Assembly: GCF_052857255.1 (NCBI RefSeq)
Contig: NC_135507.1
Location: forward strand, 78,474,850 to 78,538,849
Length of the DNA: 64,000 bases
Direction of reading: 5' to 3'
Source of the DNA: Amblyomma americanum
Taxonomy: Eukaryota > Arthropoda > Arachnida > Ixodida > Ixodidae
The notes under the pieces are model-generated. The model had not been told where the DNA came from. It did not search any database and worked only from the letters and a program-made list of their open reading frames with translations. Below, piece after piece: positions 32,859 to 42,500 of this stretch; within the stretch, counting starts at the first letter, position 1; each line of letters opens with the position of its first letter. The position numbers and the translations under genes were made by a program.

Positions 32859-34788
32859 GTTGGGTTATAGATGGTTGTGGCGTCGTGGACAGATCCACGG
32901 TGGGGGGTAGGCGGGCCTCGATAGTTGTAAGCCTATCCATTATTTGCTGCATGCAGGTGGCTATTTGGGATACCTGTCCCTCTAGTGTTGCAAAGCGAAT
33001 ATCTATCTCTGCAAATTTGGTAGTAACGAGGCCTTGGAAGGTAGCTTGTTCTGTTGATATAGCGCTAGTTCTCTCTGACAGAGTATTGATGTCTGCCCTG
33101 AGTTTGGTAGGCGCTTTCGACGGCTGCGGGGTGTCGGCTTCCGAAGCCTCGGCCTTTCTTTTGGATTCCTCGCCTTCTTTTGTAGGATGCGGTCTTTTAG
33201 TTGCTATTCTGGCGTCTGTGTCCGTCGCGTTATGGGCTGAAGACTGGGACGCGTTGGAGGGAGTGTGGCAAATAGCGTCTGTTTCCATCGCATTATTGGT
33301 CGAATCCTGGGACGCGGTGGGGGGCATTCTAGCCGCAGTGGCATTCTGTACCTGATGCGCTTGTAACAGGCGTTTAATGTCAGCCAACTCTTTTTTAAGG
33401 CTGGCAATTTCTCTGTCTCGGGATTGTAGTTGGATCTGAAACTCCTTCTCTCGAGCGTCAATAGATTGGGAGGCCTCTGCTGGCCAGCTCACCTTTTTAT
33501 TGGAGCGGCTATCGCTGCGTCCGCGGCTTGAGCTCCTCTTGTCTTTCCCTGCAGGGTTCCCCAGGGGCGGGAAGGAGCTGGAGTTGTTCCGGCTGTGGCT
33601 TCCTCCTTTTCCGGTAGCACCGTGTTCCTTCTTCCTGGGCCTAGACTGGTGTCCGTGTAGTGATGAGTCGTTGTCCCCTTGCTTGGGTGTCTGGTTGCCA
33701 TGGGGCGTTCCTTGTTTGTTCTTGTTGATCAGCCGGAATTTGCAGTTCCGGCTGCCTGTGTTGTGGCCCCCGTTGCAGACGATGCATACGGGTTGGCAGG
33801 TTGGCTGTTCTCCCTCAGGTGGAGGCGAGTGATTTTCTCCGCAGCGGCGGCAAAGGTTCGTTGTAGGTTTGTAGCAGACATCGGCCCGGTGTCCTACTCT
33901 CCTGCAGTTGTAGCATACCTCATGTTGCTCCCTGAAGGGGTGGACCCGAAAGACGCCGCACTGATAGATTACTTGGCTGGGTAGCTTCTTTCCAAAAAAG
34001 GTGATTTGTATTGTTCTGGATTTCCCGATCCTTCGGGCATCCACAACTTCTATTCCTTCGTTTCGGTTTCCGAAGCCTTGGCGAACCGCTTCGGGCGAGT
34101 CTCCCGCGTAGGCGTTGTAAATGACCCCTTTTACCGAGTCTTCGGGCGCCGCCACGTACGACGTTACGTTGTAGGTTTGATCTTGGAGGTTCAGTTTTTC
34201 AATATTGGCGTATGCAGTCGCCCGTTGACGATCGGGCGTGCATAGCGTAAAGGTGTTGTTGGCCGTATTGACTCTGATAATGTCTTCATTCTTCACCGTA
34301 TCATACGGCAGCCTGGCCACCTCGCAGGCGCAGAAGAGTAGTAGTCCGGGCGCAAAGTCCCTCAGATTCCAACCTTGTGGTCGGCAGACGATTTTGTAGT
34401 CGTCGGTCGGTAAGCGCGGGAGAAGGGCTTTCTTGCTGAGTGCAAGTAGCTTCTTCCCGTTCTTTCGCGATGGAAAATTGGAATTAGACTTGCCTTGGCC
34501 GTGCCCCTGCGCAGGCTCGTCGTCGGTTGATGCGGGCCCTTTATTCTTCAGGCCTCGTTGTCGGTCGCGGTAACGAAGAATGGTTTCCCATTTTCCGGCC
34601 TCGAGCTCCGACGGTGATATTTTCTCACCTTCCACGGCGTACTCCATCTGTGCGGGTCCCTGGGCGCTCAGTTCCCGGCGGAGAGGTGACGAGCTAGGTC
34701 GAGCTCGATGGCTAGGCCGGCAGTCAGCCGGCAATATGCCTAGGTGTCCGTAGATTGGCAAAATCCGGCTGCAGCAGGCACTGGACAA
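32836..34788 (-). CDS. LINE ORF1 gag-like nucleic-acid-binding protein
   Basis: 650 residues from the first ATG at 34788. A later in-frame Met at residue 48 (MEYAVEGEKIS) could be the true start, since residues 1-47 are low-complexity. A conserved central region at about 110-290 (DYKIVCRPQGWNLRDFAPG...FFGKKLPSQVIYQCGVFRVHPF) resembles the RNA-recognition part of I-element gag proteins. Three CCHC-type knuckles follow: 292-305, 313-331 and 335-349. A basic serine-rich linker (about 370-460) precedes two predicted coiled coils (about 465-500 and 575-635), which probably mediate multimerisation. It binds element RNA in family members. Uninterrupted; overlaps ORF2 by 23 nt in another frame. Confidence 0.9.
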   Translation of the reverse strand: MSSACCSRILPIYGHLGILPADCRPSHRARPSSSPLRRELSAQGPAQMEYAVEGEKISPSELEAGKWETILRYRDRQRGLKNKGPASTDDEPAQGHGQGKSNSNFPSRKNGKKLLALSKKALLPRLPTDDYKIVCRPQGWNLRDFAPGLLLFCACEVARLPYDTVKNEDIIRVNTANNTFTLCTPDRQRATAYANIEKLNLQDQTYNVTSYVAAPEDSVKGVIYNAYAGDSPEAVRQGFGNRNEGIEVVDARRIGKSRTIQITFFGKKLPSQVIYQCGVFRVHPFREQHEVCYNCRRVGHRADVCYKPTTNLCRRCGENHSPPPEGEQPTCQPVCIVCNGGHNTGSRNCKFRLINKNKQGTPHGNQTPKQGDNDSSLHGHQSRPRKKEHGATGKGGSHSRNNSSSFPPLGNPAGKDKRSSSRGRSDSRSNKKVSWPAEASQSIDAREKEFQIQLQSRDREIASLKKELADIKRLLQAHQVQNATAARMPPTASQDSTNNAMETDAICHTPSNASQSSAHNATDTDARIATKRPHPTKEGEESKRKAEASEADTPQPSKAPTKLRADINTLSERTSAISTEQATFQGLVTTKFAEIDIRFATLEGQVSQIATCMQQIMDRLTTIEARLPPTVDLSTTPQPSITQHGTTPKI

Positions 34789-34899
34789 TGGCCCGGATGT
34801 CGTCCAAAATATTCGAGCCCGAAGGCTGACTCTTTCTGCCGAAAAGTGGCTTCGAGGCGGGAGCCCATGCGAGACACGTCAGCACAGCTCCGTGGATTC

Positions 34900-34912
34900 G
34901 CGATTTCCACGA
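34900..34912. repeat. target-site duplication, right copy
   Basis: GCGATTTCCACGA, identical to 29225-29237. It marks the 5' end of the LINE at about 34899. Confidence 0.88.
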
Positions 34913-35720
34913 AAACCCCAGAAATGGCAACACTCAAATTTAGCGGGCGTCGGCAAGTGGTACGTCAGAGGATGTCCCCATCATTAAGCAAAGCTGTGCA
35001 TGTCGGCTCTCTATGGCGGACCGCAAAGCGAGAAATGTCAAGTAGGCTTGTCCTATTTTGATTCCGCGGCGTCGCGCGAAGCTTGCGCGCTCGGTCTGGC
35101 AATCAGACCACTCTTCGCAACGTTGCGGTATGGTTGCTAGAATAATTTCGGCTGCTGTAAATATTTCACTCATTGTGACCGATTTATATGACACCGCGGT
35201 TAATCCGATTAAGTCACCATTTGCTCCCAATCCTACTGCAACCCCCTGGGATTTAATACTAGCCAGACTAATGTGACCGGTTAGCGGGGAGAGGGTGAGA
35301 ATGAGTCAAGGGGGAAACTCAGTAGGCACCATCGGCTGGAGGGCCTCTTTTCAAAGTGTATTTTCCGATTCTATGTTTGTGGTATGCGAATTCAGTTCGT
35401 TCATTCTTAGGGCTAGGAGTGCCGAGACGCCGGGTCTGTGAGGTTTGGACAAAATCTCGTCTGCTTATCTTTCCTGCTTCCCAACTTTGCCAATCACTTC
35501 AAAGAAGTTTAGCAACTTTCGTTCGCTCAGTGCGTCGTCTGCATTTTTCGTCCGCCGTGTCCGCTTGCCAACATCGGACGGCAGAACAGTTTCTAGTCAC
35601 GTCTGAACACGTAATGCGGGCGCCGCTGACCAACCGTCCGTGGTAGGGATGGGCCTTTATACCTGCTCAAGCATTGATACATTCTTTTTCGGACGGCCTG
35701 TCTGCCCAAGCCCGCCTCTC
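34913..35720. other. flank between LINE and right duplication arm
   Basis: CG-moderate sequence with several short frames and no recognised gene. It becomes homologous to the other arm only from about 35720. Confidence 0.4.
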
Positions 35721-36475
35721 CACTTGTTCCAAAACTTTCAAAAGTAATTTCATGCGCAGTAAGGCAAAGGACGAAACACACTCGACGCAAGAATGCACTT
35801 TTCATACTGTGAACCAACTTGCCGAAACGAAATTAATAATAAATAAACCTTGTCATCTTCAAGCGCCGACTCTCGCCTGGAAAACGATTAACTAATATTT
35901 GGACATGCAATTTTCAGTTGTAACTCTGCAGGAGGAAAGCGTGATTCATGGACTAGGACTCCGAGTCCTCCGAGTTAGCCGGACGAATCCTAACCTTGGC
36001 GGAGATAGTACAGGCTGTTCATGGTACCAATTCTAGCTTATCACGAACCCCATGACGTGTCAGCCTTCGCAGCTGCACCGCGTTGTAGATAATCACGTGT
36101 GATGAGATCAACCAAAAGAGCTCGATTCCCAGGAAAACCCAGCAGCCTGGATGCCCCGAGGCATCCAGAAAGCTTACTCCCCAAGCAAGATAAGGGAAGG
36201 GATTTCTAGGGCGTCTGCAATAGACTACAAAAGGGCATCTACAATAGGAGGGCCACGCCCGGCCTAGGTGCGGCCACTGCATGCATCTCCGCAACCAGTG
36301 GCACCACCCAGTAGCGTGCCTTCCTCTCATGCACGTGGTGCTATGAACCTACCTTTCCAAAACCGTCCCGCACCGGTCAGGAACGGCAGTGTCGAGCTCA
36401 GTCGCTGCTGCTTGTGCGGTAGTGTGCATTGCAGCTGTGAAAAGTGTGGAATCGAGATCGCGTTTTATCTTCTTG

Positions 36476-36595
36476 ATGATGGCCGCCGGTGGAGAGATTT
36501 TGACTAGCACTGCGACGACCGACGACGAATTTCCCCACGTCGTCATCGAAACGAATTCCCAGACGGAATACACCCGCGGCAAGTTCCTCGGCAAG
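36476..36595 (+). CDS. polo: polo-like kinase exon 1
   Basis: Two adjacent ATGs (36476 and 36479) begin the frame. An upstream in-frame ATG at 36389 would add a 29-residue low-complexity extension and is less likely. It ends TTCCTCGGCAAG then GTATGT, at the GK just before the expected glycine loop. The frame runs into a stop within the intron. This exon has no counterpart in the minus-strand arm. Confidence 0.8.
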
Positions 36596-39500
36596 GTATG
36601 TCGCCTTATGACAACTGCATGGTACTTTCTACACCGCAGAACGTGCAGTTACCCGTTTGGCATAGCCTGATTATAACAGCAACCCGTGAAAGAAACCGGA
36701 ATATTAATTGCTGCTGTCGCTTCGTGCGTTGGGTAAAATGCAAATAAGGCTTGAGGGCCCCTACGCTGTGCGAGTAGGTTAATGTACAGTTTTTGGCAAA
36801 CGTAACCATGCCACGGAAGTTATAAGTGCGCAGCAAGAATGGCGCCCCATAAGCTCTATATACAGGGTGTTCTAAGATTTCAGACAATTGTTTAAGATAG
36901 GCTTTTTCATTTAGAAGACCGCTTTTGCGCCATAGCATTGCGAACGCCGGAGTACGCCAGAATACAGCTAAAATGTGCGAATTAGTAGGCGGGTTAACCA
37001 ATACCTAAGAGTCTACTTTTTAGCTATCGCTATACGGTTGTATAATTATTGAGAGACGTGTAGCCCACGGTTAGCAATATCCGTAGTAGTTTTTAGAATT
37101 TCGAAAACGCGGTTACCTTCTGCGCTCCGGCCGAACAAATTTTGGATACATCGTGCCTAAACAAAAACATTTCCGAAAAACTTGCCGGCAAAGCAACTCC
37201 TCGAGTTCACGTAACTCATCGAAATAGCCGAAATTTGCTGAGCACGGCGGTAAAGGCATTATTGAAATTATAAAAACTGATAAGAATATTATTTACGGTA
37301 GGCTACACGGCACTCGAAATTAAAGTTTTACGATAATTGGTAAAAAGTTAACCAGCCTGCCTGTTTGCACCTCTCAGCTGTAATCAGATGTAGTAAACCA
37401 TTAAAAAACGGTTTCCTAAAAATGCCTCAAAAAGCGGTCTTCTAACTCAAAATGCATACTTTTAAAGATTTTGCGAAGTTGTAGGTCGAACACCGTGTAC
37501 GTCTATGGTGACGGCAACCCTCAAGGCGGGGTCACATGTCCGGCGAGCACCGGATGCATCAAACCGTTTAGATATATCCACCCCGTCCGGCGTGCCCGCT
37601 CCGGCTGCAAGCGGCAGCCAATGCCACCGCGGACAGCGCCGACGTCATGATGACGTAGGGGTGCTCTTCTCGGCACCGTCCTGCCTGCGTGCAATGCCGG
37701 CCGCCGGCGCGTGAAAGAATGCGCTAGTATTGTTTGTTCACGTTCATAACACGCCCTGGGAGAGAGGAATGTCAAAAATAAGTTAATTTTGACAATCATT
37801 GGTTAATGCCGAGGCTGGTGGAAGTGATGAAAGCGATACAAGCAAATTTCTTCCTGTAGCCGCTTTGCTGTTGCGGCTCGCCAGGCCTACTGCTACCTCC
37901 TCTGCTGAAGGCGGCGCGGAAAATGAGCCTATCGTTATTTAATTATTGGAGCGTGTTCAAAACAAAGCGGTGATGATAGTTATACCTTTATAACACAGCG
38001 ATGGCCATTTCCGAAACACCTTCAGCGGCGGCATCGATGCGAAACTGGCTAGGCTTAGCGACGACCAGGCAGCAGACAAGTTTGTCGCCCGCGAGAAGGG
38101 TCTTCGCCAAAAGCTCGGCTCTTGTGCAGGGCATGCTGCTGTTGCTAGAACATAGCTGTCAGTCATTGCGAGTACTTTCTTTCCTTCCGCCATGACTACG
38201 ATTGAAGCAATTTTGGTGCCACAAAAGCTTTGCAGCTGCCGCTGCCCGTATTGCGGTGCGGCTTATCTAGAATTCTCTAGTTCCGAGACTCATACCGACC
38301 ATATTTTAATTTTATTATGAGGTAATGCTGCGAGGAGCTAAAGCGATGTCACGAGTAAGCCGTTTAATGTAGCACAGGCGACTCCCGAAGCGCCGTCCGG
38401 TGCGGCTTCGACGTGAATTAGGCTATAGGCCTAGAGACGACCAGGGCAAACCGGCCGCAGTGCCGTTTGTTGCCCGACGGCTCCGCGGGCGGCGCCTTTG
38501 CCGAGACCTCGCTACTTGCGCAGGCAAGATTTGTCGCTGCTCGAACATAGCATACTTTCTGATAGCCGGGCTGTTTTGTCTTTCTTGGGGGGACGTGAAG
38601 CGTATACACCGAGGCACCGCCGTGCGATGGCAAGCTGACACCGGCTCTGGGCGGAGTTTGAGACAAGCGGCGCGCCGGCGCTCGCTATTGCGCGTGTCCC
38701 GGCTTGAAGTGGGGCGGCAGTTCGCAAGCAGCGACCGGAGCGCCACGCCGGACATGTGTCCCTGCTTTAGGCTGACCTTTCCAGACGTTGTAGACTTTAG
38801 TGGTACAGTAATGTCTCCACTCTACAGCTGAGAATGAAATCCGGTTGTTTAATTGCTTTTTGGCACAGACGGCTCTTGTAGTGGTCAGAATACGGTTGCT
38901 TTTCCGTTAGGAGTCGTGACTACGGGTGGCTGTCATCAAGAAATTCTTTAGTGCGACTCTTCAATCGAACGATCATTAAACAGCTTGACAGTGCATCTTA
39001 ATGCCAAGGAGCGTTTTCTGCTAAGAAACCGGCTCGCCTCAACCGTGCCGTGAGGGAGAGGGTGTAAAAGGGCACCGGAATAATTTCGACCACATGGGAG
39101 CCGCATCGGTTAGGGGGTAGGTTCGCCTTATTCTGAATCACCCTTTTTTTGAACACAAGGGGGTTAAGGATTCTGCCCCAAGATTGCCCCAAGTCTTTCT
39201 GCCCAAGTGGCTAACCCATATATAATCCTGCTTGTGTATATTTGTTGCTCGAAAGAAAGCGAAGTGGCGGAGTGTTCGCCGCTGTAGGGCCTCCTGTGAG
39301 AGAAATACGCTTCTTCTTCTTCGAGTTGTACTCGAGGTTAGTGTCTCTATATAGCATATAGAAGAACACTACACAGCACAGGAGCGGAGAGCCGCCTCTT
39401 AAGAGCTGTTGTGTGGGCACGCAGACGTCTGTACCCTCTACTGGGCCTTCCCCCTCCTCGTTTGGGAAGATTGGATATCCAAAACGAGGAAGATTGCTCT

Positions 39501-42500
39501 GACATCCCGGTGGACACCTCGACCGCGCAATAAGAGACGGCAGGAGTGAAGGAAGGAAAAGATAAAGAGGTGCCATTGAAGAGTGCCCCAGAAATTTACA
39601 CTACCGAATAATGAATTAGTCAACGTGGGGATCTTTAACAGCCACCGACGTCGCTCAGGACACGTTCGCTGTTTGCGTTTCGCCTCGATTGAAACGCGGC
39701 TGCCGCAGCCGGATTCGAACTCGCGAACTCCACCGTAGCAGCATGGCGCTATAACCATGCACTGAGCCAGCTCGGCTGGTTCCTCCTTTGGGAGGCGGAG
39801 GGAGGGCAGCTCGTCATGTGGACCGGATGACCACGACTGTGGAAAACCGGGGAGCTCGGTTACAGATATTGTGACTTTGTGAAGAGTTATCATTTGAAAT
39901 TCCCATTGCTCACTTTATTAGTTAATGTGATTCTCCTGTTCTCTGACGCCCTCTACTATACAGGCATTACTGTGCCAATAAAAGGCTTCTTAACGCTTCA
40001 GGAAACCTATTGTGAACAACTACTGGAGAATTCCACTGAAAAACTTTATTTCTGCACTTTTCCAATGAATTTGTAAGGGCTGCCTCCAAATTATTCCTGT
40101 CTGCTTTGCTTTGTGAACTGAATCATACCTTTGAAACATACCTCGTTAAGCTTGTATTAGTCCCAGCCGTTTTGAATTTTGTGCTGTGGTCTATTCTACC
40201 ACTTAGGCATCAAGCCGATTTCGCATTCGAGTGAAGGAATCCACTGCCTGAGGGTTTCAGTCACACAGTGCGACAGCATTCGCCCGTCATATGGATGTCC
40301 ATGCAACAAGACTGGCATTTCTTTTTCAGGGCTGATTTGCGCAGTGCTACCGGTTCGTGGACAAAAATGCGAATGTAGTGTACGCAGGCAAAATCGTCTC
40401 CAAGAGCCACCTTAAATCGGAGATGCATCAACAATATGTGAGTTCCTATATCACTCTGTCTCTTCTCTATTTGATGAAATTTTCTTAATTGGACACTGAG
40501 GACAAAATTGCTTTTGTGGATTTTAGAGTAAGAGCTCTGCTCCAGGCAGTACAACTTCCGATTTCTATGTGCATCAGGCAATGATTTTCACTGTCTCACA
40601 AGGTCAAACCGCACTTAACTCCGCCGTGGTATGACCCAAACTATGGTAGTATGACCACGCGATCATAAGAGCATGGCCATTGGGTACCTCACCTTGACCC
40701 TGACTCTTTTTTTGACACCACGTTGAACCCCAGCCACTTTTTCTGGCGACGCCGGCGCAGCGAGGCGGGCAGACCTACCGAATCATGAAAACGAAAGTAA
40801 TGAAGGTTGAGCTACGGCATAGGATTCGCGCGCAAGTTCAAAATGAGTAGCGCCCTCTATCGAATTCAAAAGAAAGATTGTGTGATCGCGGATCGACTGT
40901 TGTCTCCCCCTCGTACACCTAGAATGTTCTCCCTACCCACGCATACATTAAAATAACGAGACGTTAAAGCCTGCCGGTTCCAAACACACGCGTTTCGTGG
41001 ATTTGGGCCCTGCGGCCGTATTCTATTATGCTACACAATCCACTTTAGATATCGAACCCGCTTAGTCCTCTTGCATGCAGGTCACTGTTCTTTAGTCATG
41101 CTCTGCGGCTTTCAAGCGTCAGAGTTAAGCACAACAAACTATAGGCCATTATACGGTGAGATCCGGTCCCATATGATATATGTCAAGATTCAACTCTAGT
41201 GACCGATTACATTTGCCATGATTATGGCTGTTGTCATTTCAGCGTACATCTTTATTAATCATAAGTACCAGCTTCTTAGTCCACCACTTTACTTTCTTTT
41301 CTTCATGCTTAGTTCAACCTTTTCCGAGGTTACTCATTAATTTGGTGTCCATAGCTCGAAGACGAAATCAACATCCACCGAACCCTGTGCCACAAGAACG
41401 TCGTTCGCTTCCACAGCCACTTTGAGGACGCCCAGAACGTGTACATCATCTTGGAGCTATGCACAAGACAGGTGTGTTAACATTCCTCCTTCCGGTGGTA
41501 TATATTTCCACTAATTTCCTTGCGTACATTCGAAAATGTGGCTAATGTCATCAAGGTTCGTTTTCATTTCGTTTAATGGTGCTTAAAGGGACACAGAAAG
41601 GGGTGTTTGAGTTTGGCTTTAAAATGTTTGCATTCTGTAGAGTACAGGCCCCCGACCCTTCTCATTTGTTGCTGCATGAGCCTAGCTAAATCCTGAGGGA
41701 CCCCATTTTCTTTATCATGTTCTTAAGCGCGCCTAGCCTTCAACGGTCTTCCCCAGGCTTCATTAGCGCATTTATTCCGCAGCCTCTTGAGGAGCTGCAC
41801 AAGTACCGTGAGACGCTGACGGAGCCAGAGGTGCGGCACATGCTGCGCCAGCTGCTGCTCGCCTGCGAGTATCTGGTGCAGGAGCAGGTCATCCACCGAG
41901 ACCTGAAGCTCGGAAACCTGCTCCTGACCAAAGGCTCGCAACTCAAGGTGGCCGACATCGGACTCGCCACCCGCGTCCTCTACCCGGGGAAACTCATGAC
42001 GTCCATCTGCGGCACCACCAACTACATGGCCCCCGAGATGCTGACCCTGAAGGGCTACAGCTACGCAGCGGACACCTGGGCCGTCGGGTGCATCATGTGA
42101 GTCTCACCTGATGACTGCGCAGAACTGTTTGCAACTGGTTACACGTTAATGATTGCAACGACAGTTCGACATACGTATCGTATAGGTATATTCGCCCGTT
42201 AAACTATTAAAGGAAGAGTCTACTTTTTGAAATGTGGATATAAAAACTGGCAAAACCTTACCTATCTTGCCTTTTGGTGATAATAACGACGGAAGAAATC
42301 ATGGACGTGGCATTTATTCGTATTTTGAGCTGGTGAAGCAAGTCGGGCCAGAGCTGACGGTGGTGATGGGTTGTGTTCAAACATCGTAGTTCTGCTCGCA
42401 GTCAGGTTACGTCGACTCAAATAGATGTGAATTTTACGAATGAACAAGGCGTCATGTACAAGTGGTTAATTTAGTTAATGCAAATTGCACGCCCCATAAT

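Larger units (their letters stand above)
29238..34899 (-). mobile_element. complete two-ORF non-LTR retrotransposon (I group)
   Basis: About 5.66 kb between perfect 13-bp direct repeats, read on the minus strand: short 5' untranslated region (about 110 bp), ORF1 (34788-32836), ORF2 (32858-29292), and a 3' end with AATAAA-like GGCGAATAAAATG and a short (TCAA)n tail at 29238-29250. The gag-like ORF1 with CCHC knuckles and an ORF2 with endonuclease, reverse transcriptase and RNase H place it in the RNase H-bearing I superfamily. Neither ORF has a stop or frameshift, and the target-site duplication is undiverged, so the insertion is recent and may be competent. It lies in the spacer between the two kinase arms. 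Confidence 0.92.

Noticed and set aside
36389..36475. Upstream ATG at 36389 as the polo-like kinase start
   Set aside because: It would add 29 low-complexity Ala/Val/Ser residues with no family match; the MMAAGG start fits better.
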